Source of the DNA: Gnetum montanum
Lineage: Eukaryota > Streptophyta > Gnetopsida > Gnetales > Gnetaceae
Direction of reading: 5' to 3'
NCBI GenBank assembly: GCA_015680685.1
Contig: MNCI01026504.1
Coordinates: forward strand, 321,436 to 343,246
DNA length: 21,811 bases
Position numbers and translations under genes: made by a program. The notes below the pieces were generated by a model. It did no database searches. It worked only from the letters and a program-made list of their open reading frames with translations, and was not told the origin of the DNA. Shown here one piece after another: positions 7,434-16,971 of this stretch; position 1 is the first letter of the stretch; each line of letters begins with the position of its first letter.

Positions 7434-7489
7434 GTTATGCAAGTGGGTCCTCCCCAAAGTAGGCTCCTACCATAATGCCCTTGCATAAC
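7434..7489. other. Conserved inverted repeat in element 3's 3' region
   Basis: GTTATGCAAG (7434-7443) and CTTGCATAAC (7480-7489) are perfect inverted 10-mers around a 36-base loop. The same arms occur in element 4 (21232-21240 and 21277-21285) although the loop sequence has changed. It may be an RNA stem-loop in the element transcript. Confidence 0.55.
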
Positions 7490-9013
7490 CACTTGTATAG
7501 TTGGCTATTGGCACCTAAGAAGTTAAATGTAGACCATGCCTTTGTTCCAAATAACACACAACTACCATGGTTAGGATGTTGCACTATACTACACAAAACC
7601 AAAAGGCTTATAATCGCATTAGTAGTGATGTGAATAATGGAATGAGAAGGGATTACAGAGATCAAGATGTAAGGTACTTGACCATGTCCATAATAGGTTC
7701 TTGTAATAGGTGTGATTAAAATGATCAACATACCTATCCATTTAAGTTCAAACCAAGTCCATACCATGAATAGTAAACTTACATCAATGTGTTCCATCCT
7801 ACCAACCTCTATGAGTCCACAACCACCTCAAAGAACAATCATCACTTCAAAAAGAGAAAAAAAGAGAAGAAGGAAGGAAGGGCCTTAGTTAGAGGGATGC
7901 CTTCAAGCATGGGTAACATGTCTTTCCAGGCCCATAACTAGTGCTTGTAGCCTATTATTATGTCTAAGGGGTGTGCTTTGAATTCCCATCATTGTTTATT
8001 ATTTTTTTTCTTTTTCCTCTTTTTTTATGTTCTTTGTTTTGTTTTGTTTTGTTTTTTTATGGGAACCACACCATGCAAAGACAAAGCTTCCTTGTTATTA
8101 GTTGATAGGGGAGTGATGATACATTCCAAGAGGAGTCATAAACCACATGAAGGAAGTCAAGAAGAGAACCTAAAAAGTCCCCTTGAGGTCACACCCTTTG
8201 CCATTCCCACTTGGTCATTCCCTCTTTCTTCAAGGTACAATGATCATTAATTAATTTTAGTTTCATAAAAGAAGAACCAAATTGTTTTCATAAAAAGACC
8301 TTTTATTCAGAGAACTGGAGGTATGGATGAGGTGGTCTCTCTACTTTACACAATTACTTACCTAATCTTCTTGATAGCATAACACAAAAAAGCCAATACA
8401 TAGCATTAACTTCTACATCATGACTTGGCAATATTATAAAAAAAACATAAAAATACATTCATAAACAAAAAGAAAATGATTCAAAAAAAGGAAAAATATA
8501 AAGAAAAGAAAAATATAAAAAATGGAAAACATATGAAGAATTAGAAAATTTTGAAAGAAATAGGAAAATGATAAAAAATTGTAAAACAAAAACAAAGGTG
8601 AAAACTACTTATTAGTTCTTTAAGATATATGTGTCTAAGTCTTTTATTTGGTCCATTTTCTTAAGTATAGAACTAATAAGTAGATCCACTGTCTCCATGC
8701 ATCTTTGAAATAATCTTAAAATCTCATTTTCAAGACACTAGGTGTCTTTTGGTTTAGTGGCTACTACATAAACTAGTCTTTGTTCACATACTTTCTTCTT
8801 AGCTTTGTTGTGGGTTATGTTAATATTTTGAATTTCTAGTCCATAGTTGCACCCTTTACTATTAGTAGTGATGCATGGATTCTACTATCTTTCCATAGCT
8901 ATAGGTTCATCATTTATGTCTTGTGTTGGAGTGGTGATGATTGTTGGATTTTGTGTAGGGTCAGAGGATGTTGGTTGTGAAAAGGAAGGCATTGCACCAG
9001 ATTAGCATTGTAC

Positions 9014-11094
9014 TGGCTAGGATGATGTGGTAGGTCCATGCATGGTTTGCTTCAGCTTATGACCTTTCCTCCAAAAGGGACATTTCCTATGTTGCGGTTG
9101 AGGCCCACTAGTATCAACATGTCTATGCACATTCATAGCATAAGTGGCATCTATTTGTTGATATTGTGGTGTTGAACCTTCTTGCGTTGTTAGTGGTGGC
9201 ATGTGAGTATGAGAATATTGAGGATGTGCCAAAGGATGAGAGGTGTGAGGTGGTAACCTCATATAAGATGTTGTGGGATGTTAATATTTGGGAGAGTGGT
9301 AGTAGTGATTTGAGGTAGAGGGAGTAGAACTAGTCAGGGAAACATATTGTTGAACATAATATCTGTATGGGTTTAGCTAGCAGTAAGGGTAGGGCTGGTT
9401 TGGTGGTGGCCTCCCCCATGACTGTAGTTGTTGTCACTATAGTTGATGCTAGTGTTGTAGCTCATAATAAGTCCCCCTAGGATAGTATGGTTGGTTTTGG
9501 GGTTCTCTAAAATCACTACATGAAAGAGGAAATCTCTTAGGCATGTACTTCTGTACAAACTTTGGATTTAATGCCCTTGCCCAATACTCATGTAGATGCA
9601 ACAAGATTAGGCATTGGATGGTCGTATAGGCAAATTTCACATCCATCATCCTCTTCAGTGGTTGATTCTATAGCCTCTTCTTCTATAGCGATTTCCCCTT
9701 CTTGCTAAAAAGTGTTCCTAGTTGTTTCTTGGTTCTTTATCCTCCTTTTGTTGTGATCACTTGATTCCTTTTGCACTACTCTCTCCTCTATGATTTCTTC
9801 ATAAGTTTTACCATTTTCATTCATTGATTCCAACATCTTAACCAAATTTTCTTTAATCTCAATGATAGAATTTTGCATTAGCAAGGTTCATTGTAAAATC
9901 ACCTCATTAAGAGCTACCTCTTTTTCCTTATTATAGATATGGATGCTTTTCTTTTGTAGACTTAGGTCTGAGTTATTTTCCTCTACATTCTCTCGTCTAC
10001 ATAGCTCTTCTTCTTCTTTTACCACATGCTCGATTAACTTTATGATTTGATGGGTTCATATCTCGTATAATTGACCTAGAGCATACATCCCAAGGGTCTC
10101 CCTTGTTTCATTACAAAGCCCATCTATGATGTGGAAAAGTTACCTTTCTTTAGAGAAATCATGGCCTGGGCATCTATGTAGTTGCAAATAGTGCCACTTC
10201 TAAGGGTTCATGATTTTCTTGCTTCCACTCTTTGATTTCTTTTCTTTAGTTGGACACTCTTGCATAGGTTTTGTATTTTTTGTTAAAAAGTTCTAGCATT
10301 GTGAACCACTGGTGAATGGAACTTGGTTCCAACTATCTATACCAACTTTTAGCTTCATCTATTAGTATCCTAGGAAAGAGCTTAAGCTTTTGCCACCCAC
10401 TTTCAATGTTGTATAAGGCACAGGCATCATGGAAGGCTTGTAGATGATGTTGTGGATCAGAATCGTAGCCTCCCACAAATTTAGGGATATTGTTTATATC
10501 CAGCCTAGGTAGGCAACTCTCCCTGCAATTCTTGTGGAGTATCTTAACTAGCTTCGTGATCTCAATTAGGCTCTTAGTGGCCAACAAGGGTTCATCATCA
10601 TTAGACATGTTGTGATGAAAATTTCTATTTCTATTTGTTTGCTTATGATGATCTTGTATATGATCATCATGATGTCTTTGGTTTTGCCCTTGGGTTCAAT
10701 TTCTATCTTTGTCTTGTCCCTATAGTAGAGTTGTATCTATATACCTACGTTCATCTTCATCAGAACTAGATGTTGAAGAGGAAGAGAAAGATGAGGAGCT
10801 GGAAGAATTTCCGTGGCTTCTATAGTTCTTCCCATGATCCCTTGATTTATCTTGTCTATGTTTAGAGGAGGTCCTAGGCCTTGAAGCCCTCCTTGATCTA
10901 GAACTTACTCCATCTTCTCTAGGATTGTCTACATTAGTTGAATGTAGTCTTTGAGTGTAGTAAGGGTCTAAATGAGCATAGGAAACCCCTACTTGGGGTT
11001 GTTCACTCCAGTTTTCTTCAATATATATCCTATCATTTCTCCTACAAGTGTTCTCATCATATGATGCATTATGGATCTTGTGTGAAGAAGACAT
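9014..11094 (-). pseudogene. Gag of element 3 (gypsy family, about 690 codons, with stops)
   Basis: The start is ATG at 11094, 114 bases after the PBS; element 2's gag starts at the matching place. The N-terminus (MSSSHKIHNASYDEN) leads into a Ser-rich/acidic segment around residues 95-120. In the same frame follow Gln/His/Asn-rich sequence and MSNDDEPLLATKSL (10608). The capsid-like core is KFVGGYDSDPQHHLQAFHDA, WQKLKLFPRILIDEAKSWYR and WFTMLELFNKKYKTYARVSN, typical of Retrotrans_gag. A coiled-coil-like part comes next, then ALNPKFVQKYMPKRFPL (about 9560) and a Pro/Tyr/His-rich tail. Near 9060-9082, KCPFWRKGHKLK may be a ruined zinc knuckle. Stops include TAG after TTLL and TGA for Arg. Gag packages RNA and would be all this element encodes. 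Comparison with element 2 (16972-18591) supports the whole layout. Confidence 0.82.
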
Positions 11095-11207
11095 GGTTTT
11101 GTTTGATAATGTGTGTAACTTAAAATATTAATGTTTTCTAAGAGATAGGTCATTAATACCTTTACAGCAATCATGTATAATATAACTAATCTAGATAACT
11201 AGCACCA

Positions 11208-11225
11208 TCCCTAGCAACAACACCA
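11208..11225 (-). other. Primer-binding site of element 3 (tRNA-Asp type)
   Basis: The minus strand reads TGGTGTTGTTGCTAGGGA, against TGGCGCCGTTGCCGGGGA for a site complementary to plant tRNA-Asp. All five differences are C-to-T or G-to-A. It lies one base after the LTR end CTCATCA. tRNA-Asp priming is known from Tat/Athila-type plant gypsy elements. Confidence 0.85.
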
Positions 11226-11966
11226 ATGATGAGTAGCGAGGTACCCCTACACCCAACCACATGAATCACAAGTGTTCATGCATGATCTGATTGAATTTCA
11301 TGGATGGGACTAGTTGTGGCATCTAGATTGCTATGCCTTAATTGTAGTTTTCTATCTTCCCACTTAGACTAGTGGTAGCTTTGTCACATATGGTTTCATT
11401 CAAAGTGAGGCATATGATTTTTATTATTTTATATTTTACTGTTCTATGATTAACAATAGGTTGAAACTCAATTTATAATCAATTCAACTAATCTAATTGC
11501 TAATTAATAATCAACTACCCTAACATAAGTATCCAATCCCACTTCGTGTGCACATCTTGAACACATATAATGCTACTGGGTTACCAAACGTTAAGCATTG
11601 CTGAGATTACCAAGAGTCATATGCATGCTCGAAGTGATTGTACTTATGTGCTTAATTAATTAACATGCATGAAAATGTAAATATTAACTAAGTACATGAA
11701 AAGTAAATTTCATGGAAAGTAAATATAATCTAAGTTAAAGTGTTGCAATGAATAAGAATCAATCTTGATCTTATTGCCGCTCATGGAATATGTCTAGGTA
11801 CATTGCCAGTTGAATAAGACTTTGTGCAACTAACTCAGATCCACTCTATGGACACTTACTAACTATTCTCTAAGATTATAGAATAAAACTGCAAGAATTC
11901 AACTACTTTATTGACAAAACTATGAAAAAGTAATGCAAAAATGATGATAAATTGAGAGCCCAAGCA

Positions 11967-11978
11967 CTATATTTATAG
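11967..11978 (-). promoter_or_regulatory. TATA box, 5' LTR of element 3
   Basis: CTATAAATATAG on the minus strand, directly downstream of the palindrome array and identical to the box at 6384-6395. It is the likely core promoter for the element RNA. Confidence 0.72.
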
Positions 11979-11995
11979 GCCAGTGTATATCCCTT

Positions 11996-12076
11996 GACAT
12001 TGGATACCCGACGTTGCATCTAGGCTTTGACATCAGATACCTAATGTCGAGGCTCCGACATTGGGTATTTGATGTT
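11996..12076 (-). promoter_or_regulatory. Phased GACGTC-like palindrome array, 5' LTR of element 3
   Basis: On the + strand, GACATT (11996), GACGTT (12010), GACATC (12029), AATGTC (12043), GACATT (12057) and GATGTT (12071) follow steps of 14, 19, 14, 14 and 14 bp. All are within two changes of GACGTC. The last ends 29 bp from the LTR start. Position and step match the GATATC arrays of elements 1, 2 and 4, but the core differs. Confidence 0.68.
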
Positions 12077-12105
12077 GGAGCAAATGAAAAAAATGTGTTT
12101 CATCA

Positions 12106-12830
12106 GATAGTAACTTTCTAACCCCAAGAAACTCCTTACTTTTGTTATAGTACTAAGCCATGGCCAATCTTGAATCACTTGAATCTCCATTGGATTAACT
12201 ATTATCTCTACTTTAGACGCTATGTGACCAAGAAATTGCATTTCTTTTTGCCAAAATGAGCACTTATATGATAGGCTTTATAATTGATTTTCTCTTAGGA
12301 GCTATAATAGTTTTTTCAAATACTCCTTATATTTCTCCTTACTTTTAAAATATATCAAAATATCATCAATGAACAATATCACATTTATCTAGATAACGCC
12401 TCAATACATTATTCATTAAATGCATAAATATTGTAGGATCATTCGTTAGCTCAAATGATAATACAAGGAATTCATAGTATCCATCTTATTCTTAATGTAA
12501 TCTTTGAAGCATCTTCTTCTTTAATTCTAGGTCGATGATATCTTGATTTTAAATCCATTTTAGAATAAATAGCTACATCCCTAAGTTGATCAAATAAGTC
12601 ATTTTTTCTAGATAGAGAATATTTATTCTTAATAGTAACTTGATTTAACCATCTATATTTAATGCATAATCTTAAACTTTCATCTTTCTTTTTGACTAAT
12701 AATACTAATATACCCCTAGATAAAATGCTAATTTGAATAAGACATTTATCCAAAAGTTCTTGCACTTGTATCATGATCTTTGCTAGCTTAACTGAAGACA
12801 TATAATATGGTAACTTAGAAATTGGTTTTG
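12106..12830 (-). pseudogene. Element C pol, reverse transcriptase (broken)
   Basis: The minus strand gives a Ty3/gypsy RT in order. IMIQVQELLDKCLIQ and GILVLLVKKKDESLRLCIKY come first, then NQVTIKNKYSLSRKNDLFDQL and YSKMDLKSRYH (family: FSKIDLRSGYH). After a break near 12470 come YYEFLVLSFELTNDPTIFM, VILFIDDILIYFKSK (intact FIDD at 12362-12373) and MQFLGHIASK. The final visible block is WPWLSTITKVRSFLGLESYY. The enzyme would copy the element RNA to DNA. The frame is broken by frameshifts and ends at 12105, where element 3 is inserted. It resumes as RNase H at 5807, with roughly 30 residues unaccounted for near the N bases. The motif wording resembles Tekay/Del chromoviruses. Confidence 0.9.
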
Positions 12831-13546
12831 TCCTTTGTTTAGAGTAATCTCTACTTCTATTTTTCTTTTTAAAGGTAGTCCTAGTAATTATTTTGTAAAT
12901 GCAAGTAGGAATTCGTTAACAACTAGAATATTATCTCCTTTCTAAAACATTTTCATGAAATTCTTAAAGGAAATTAAGTTAACCTTAATGGGTCTTTCAT
13001 TATCTACAACTAAGACTTGTTGTCCTTATTCTAACTCTCATTGCACTATCTTAGTCTTACAATAACAAAACTCACTATATCTACTTAACTAATTAGTTCC
13101 CAAATTAATATCATATTCATTTAAATCCATAACAAATAAATCTATACTTCATTCCTTATCTTACATCATTAGTGGAAGCTTCTTACATTCATGTTCTAAT
13201 GTGTATCCATTGTATCCCGCATCTTGAACAAATAATGAAATTTCTAGTTTTTAGATAAAAAATTTTTATCTTTCCACTATTTGACTATGAATAACAAAAG
13301 AGCCAGCTCTAGAATAAAAAATAAGAATAAACTATGTATAGAGTGCACCTTCACTCTTGACTGCTATGTTAGGTTGATCCTCGATATTTGTCCCTAGTAT
13401 AACATAGATTTGATCTTGATTCATAGGTCCCCCACCTCTTTTTTTATTATTACTAATTTCTCTATTCTCTTGAGCCATCCTAGGATTATTAGTAGCTCCT
13501 CCTCTATTTTCTTGAATAATCCCAGGATTTGGAACCACAAGTTCTA
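12831..13546 (-). pseudogene. Element C pol, aspartic protease and linker (broken)
   Basis: An open stretch (13332-13538) encodes a Gly/Asn-rich linker followed by QDQIYVILGTN and SEGALYT, like the GRVYAL...VVTGT strand that opens gypsy protease. In the same frame after one stop comes FYSRAGSFVIHSQIV. This is the active-site strand (family: LFDSGASHSFIS), with catalytic DSG changed to YSR at 13308-13316. Further down, DLFVMDLNEYDINLGTN, a stop replacing Trp, and LSRY match the conserved DLIVLDMxEFDVILGMDWLSRY block. The enzyme would have matured Gag-Pol. The protease is inactive both by active-site loss and by stops. Confidence 0.82.
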
Positions 13547-13587
13547 TTCTCTTGTTCTACATAGTACTCTATCTAAAGCAACTTTGG

Positions 13588-14390
13588 ATATTGTTTCTTA
13601 AAATGACCAACTTCTTTATAATAAAAGTAAATATTATATCTTGATGAGAACCAAGGATTAAATGGTTAATTTGACCCTTTAAATCTTTGAGGTTATTGTT
13701 AGATTAGTTCATTTAGTTCTTAGAGCTACTTGATTATACCCTGATCAACTCTAGTGGATGCTCTTTTATTTTTTTTCTATCTCTTTAAGTTGCATCCTTC
13801 ATCTATTTCTTTTCAAAATAATGGCCCTAGCTTGTGCCTCCTTATAGTTAACTAAGGCCAATGCTACAATCATGATTTTAATGCAAGCCCTTAATCCTTT
13901 TACAAATTTTCTAGTATGGGTAGCTTTATTTTGTAAAACATGCACAACATATTCACATAGTTCAATAAACCTGTTATTGCAATTATGGATAGACATGGAT
14001 CCCTAAATTAGTTAATTGAACTCATCTTTTTTTCTGGCTTAATAGGCCTTAGAAAGATATCTGTTCTTAAATAGTTTAGTGAATTGTTACCAATCTATTT
14101 CTTCATCCTCCCAATGTCTAATTCTTTGTTCTGCATCCCACCATCACACCTCACTTAACTGCACCTTCTAGTTGATATAGAGCTAAATAAGTCTTCTCTA
14201 CAATAGTGCAGTGAAAACTTTAAAAAATTTCTTCAACACCTTTAGCCATTCCATAGCAATAGTAGCTCTTTAGTACTTGAGAAGGTACGAGGATTTAGCC
14301 TCCTAAAATTGTGAATTAGTCACCTCTTCTCTTCTTCATTTCCTTCATTTCTTGATCCCTCATTATGATTATCCTAGTTTTGATTTTGAA
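13588..14390 (-). pseudogene. Element C gag with destroyed zinc knuckle
   Basis: The likely start region is MRDQEMKEMKKR (ATG at 14361-14363), followed by frames with WWDAEQRIRHWEDEEIDW and FTKLFKNRYLSK, matching the Tekay-type Gag core. An open stretch (13799-13996) carries NNRFIELCEYVVHVL, FVKGLRACIKIMI and ALVNYKEAQARAII, the end of the core. The knuckle at 13588-13629 keeps exact C-x2-C-x4-H-x4-C spacing but reads YFYYKEVGHFKKQY, so all three Cys are now Tyr. Many stops and frameshifts are present. It lies upstream of protease and RT in the correct order, which supports one ancient polyprotein. Confidence 0.82.
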
Positions 14391-15955
14391 GAAAAAATAA
14401 CAATTTCTTAAATACTTGATTTTTCATCACTTAAGTATTTTTAATATTTTATGGTGAAATATTCTTGATTGATTTTGTTCTTCTCATTTTGTATTGAATC
14501 AAATTTAGAAAATATCAAACAAATGAAATAGTATATAAAAGAATTTAATATTATGACAATAACGGAAAAGTCCATTCTTTACTACCACCCATGTAGCTTC
14601 CCTACTAATTATCTATAAAATATTATAGAATAATTAATAGAAATGCTATGAAATCCTAAGGATTGGATTTAACCTTGATTTACTAATTCAAGAAGTATTT
14701 GTAAAATAAATAAAAGTTATCAAATAGAAGCATAAATACAGTAGAAAAGCTTAGCGTAAAAAAATTCCTTACTACTTGCATAAATAATTAAATAAAATTA
14801 ATTTAAATAAAAATAGAAATTAGTACATTTAGAAAAACATAGATGCAAAAAATTCAACTAGTTTCATCATTAAAAAGTATATAAAATTACATTTCTTATT
14901 CATATTTGAAGTTTATCAAATTAAATAATAAAAATAAAAATAATTATTAATAAAATATTAATATATAAGAAACTAATATTAATTTTTTCAAATGTATAGT
15001 GTGTGCCAAAATAAAAAATAATACTTGCAATGCCACAATCCAAATGGAATATATGACAATTTCATACCTATCATACTTTATTATTTATTCACAAAAATAG
15101 GTATGTGATTCAAATATCCAAAAAGTGCACAAAGTTTCTATTTACCAAAAATATATAAAAATTAATTTTCAAGTTCAAAGGATCCAACTTATATAGAATT
15201 GACTCATCTTTCACTCATGTTCATCTTTTGGTGATTCACCGTGGGCTTCCTACATCAAAATGCAAGAGTTAGAATAATAAGGAAGGTTATTTTATTTTCC
15301 TATTTAGGAAGCATAAAAGTTTTGGGTTAAAAGTATTAGGATACAAGTCAGAAAAAGTCTCTAATTAAATATTCAAAATGTTTCAAAGTACAAATAAGCC
15401 ACATAGTTTCCAAAAATTCAAAAATTTTATATTTTATTTAAGAATCTCCAAAGGATAGGTCTTGGTTAAACTCACTATACAAAGAATATATTGAAAAGTC
15501 TTGGAATAACCTCACTGCTAACATCATATTATTCCATTAAATATTTAATATCCAAAAATATCATAAATTAAAATATTATATATCTTCTCTAGGCATTTTT
15601 AAAGGATAGGTCTTTCTTATCTTTGCTACCAAAGGAATACACTAACAGATCTTGGAATAACCTTACTATAAACATCAAATTATCCTTATGATTCCAAACA
15701 AGTCACTCATGGTCGGGTATTACCAATAGCCTCACTATTAATATCCTCAATTGTTGAATCACATGCATCATTAGAAGGATATGTGTTAACTATGCCTCAC
15801 TACACATGACTAGACTCAACTGCTTAGTGCCATGGTTTTGACTAGTTTCCTAGCCTCACATAAACTTAGGAATCAAAATCCAAGGTAGAAAATCCATTTG
15901 AACCACTATTCCCATGGGGTAGTCCCTACTAAGGAACACTTTACTACTACATGCA
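14391..15955. other. AT-rich non-coding stretch upstream of element C gag
   Basis: This 1.5 kb holds no recognisable coding domain on either strand. It lies 5' of element C's gag, so it is probably that element's leader and LTR (minus strand). I could not find a convincing primer-binding site, LTR boundary or paired LTR. Its right end is cut by the 5' LTR of element 2. It contains spaced direct repeats (see 15447-15690). Confidence 0.5.
15447..15690 (+). repeat. Direct repeat with 151-bp spacing
   Basis: The stretches 15447-15535 and 15598-15686 share AAAGGATAGG (15450 and 15601), TCTTGGAATAACC (15499 and 15650), then CTCACTgCTAACATCA / CTTACTATAAACATCA and ATTATTCC / ATTATCC. Both anchors are 151 bp apart. 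A shorter third match, CCTCACTATTAATATCC, begins at 15730. It is probably a decayed tandem duplication inside an LTR of element C. Confidence 0.65.
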
Positions 15956-15981
15956 AGATGAGTCATGAATCTATCAGCCTT

Positions 15982-16062
15982 GATATCGTATACCTGATAT
16001 CAAATGCTCGATATTGGAGCTCGATATCGAGGCCTAGGATGCAATGTCAAATATCTAATATC
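15982..16062 (+). promoter_or_regulatory. Phased GATATC palindrome array in U3 of element 2
   Basis: GATATC at 15982, 15996 and 16023, GATATT at 16010, and AATATC at 16050 and 16057. The first steps are 14, 14 and 13 bp; one unit near 16037 is degraded to GATGCA. The first site lies 26 bp after the LTR start. The array ends about 18 bp before the TATA box. Confidence 0.72.
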
Positions 16063-16079
16063 GTCTTCTTTGTGGTAGC

Positions 16080-16089
16080 CTATAAATAC
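16080..16089 (+). promoter_or_regulatory. TATA box of element 2 LTR
   Basis: CTATAAATAC just downstream of the palindrome array, in the same context (GCCTATAAATA) as element 3. It is the likely core promoter. Confidence 0.72.
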
Positions 16090-16847
16090 AGCACTTAGGT
16101 GCACAATTGAGATATACAGGAACAATAGAGAAGATAGTTTTAGTTCTCATTTTTTGATAGTCTTTCTTAGAGTTTTGTTATTCCTAGTGCATGCTCATAG
16201 TGTGATGTTTGTAATCGTACAACACCTTTGTTTGAGTGTGACATACTTGGACATGTTACATGACTGGAAATAAAGATTGAGATTACTCCCATCATTGTAA
16301 CATCCACTTAGATTATTATTTCTTTTAATCATTAATTATTTACTATTTTCTTTAGTTAAATTTTTCCATTTATTGCTATTTCCTATTCCTATTATTAAGT
16401 GGAATGAGTACGTCTTAGTCATGAGTACTTAAGTGTAAGTACTTGGTAATCGAGTAGTGTATCATTTGGCACACCCAGTGACATATGCTTGGAAATCCCA
16501 GAAGTAGTCTCATGAAGTCCAAGGTCTGCACAGACGATTAGGAGTCGATACTCATCACACATAGGCTAGTTAGTTTAGATTTTACTAGCCATTGTTTAGT
16601 AGCTTAAATAATTCATCTCTTTGTCATCATTAGGAGTAGCATAGAATTAGACAACATCATATGCCTCGGTTTGGACTAAACCATACGTGACAAGGCTACC
16701 ACTGCTTCAAGTGGGAAGATAACAAATTGTGATCAAAGCATAATGATCTAGATACCACAACCAGTCCTAGCCATAGAATTTGACTAGATTGTGCATGAAT
16801 GCTTATTATTCATATGGTTGAGCATAGGGGTACCTTGCCGCTCATCA

Positions 16848-16865
16848 TGACACCATTGTCAGGGA
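16848..16865 (+). other. Primer-binding site of element 2 (tRNA-Asp type)
   Basis: TGACACCATTGTCAGGGA follows the LTR end directly. Against TGGCGCCGTTGCCGGGGA every difference is a G-to-A or C-to-T transition. The downstream bases TGGTGCTAGTCATCTAGATTAG match the same place in element 3. Confidence 0.83.
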
Positions 16866-16971
16866 TGGTGCTAGTCATCTAGATTAGTTATATTATACAC
16901 AATTTCTGTAAAGGTATTAACAATATATCTTTCAAAAAATATTAACATGCACACACTATAAACCAACAACA

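Larger units (their letters stand above)
6505..9013 (-). mobile_element. Element 3, 3' non-coding region (no pol)
   Basis: These 2.5 kb lie between the gag stop (about 9014) and the polypurine tract. I looked for RT, RNase H, integrase and protease motifs and saw none. The stretch from about 7190 to 8060 is homologous to 20700-21700 of element 4. Shared landmarks are CCCCCATGACTAA (7205-7217), the TTATGCAAG...CTTGCATAA inverted repeat (7434-7489) and a purine-rich tract on the sense strand (about 7995-8058). Short open stretches such as 7295-7492, 7435-7797 and 6632-6856 show no recognisable domain. A Lys-rich decoded patch with stops near 6900-7000 may be a vestige of a 3' ORF. Confidence 0.7.
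11227..12105 (-). repeat. 5' LTR of element 3 (879 bp)
   Basis: On the minus strand it starts TGATGAAACACATT at 12105 and ends GGGGTACCTCGCTACTCATCA at 11227, directly before the PBS. It pairs with 5857-6492. U3 has six palindromes (11996-12076) and a TATA box (11967-11978); R/U5 has the TTGGTAAYCC-type block (11577-11612). Its right flank is the RT of element C, cut after the codons for RSFLGLESYY, which proves insertion into that older element. Confidence 0.9.
15956..16847 (+). repeat. 5' LTR of element 2 (892 bp)
   Basis: It starts AGATGAGTCATGAATC, one base off the family TGATGAGTCATGAATT seen in element 4. It ends GGGGTACCTTGCCGCTCATCA at 16847, directly before a tRNA-Asp-type primer site and gag, so it is the 5' LTR. 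A palindrome array (15982-16062), a TATA box (16080-16089) and a decayed TTGGTAATC-type block near 16440-16505 are present. It has lost most CpG compared with element 1, so it is older. No paired 3' LTR is in the window. Confidence 0.85.

Noticed and set aside
7451-7470. Possible compensatory changes in an inner palindrome of the 3' region (GTAGG...CCTAC against AAGGTT...AACCTT at 21256-21269)
   Set aside because: The two palindromes have different centres when the copies are aligned, and a two-base loop is too tight, so this is not true covariation.
7960-8250. A + strand frame with a Phe-rich, signal-peptide-like start
   Set aside because: The Phe run is a T/C-rich tract (purine-rich on the element's sense strand) also found at about 21655-21705; no domain follows.
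10938-11123. A + strand open frame overlapping the N-terminus of element 3's gag
   Set aside because: It is the antisense shadow of a gag frame supported by the homologous copy in element 2.
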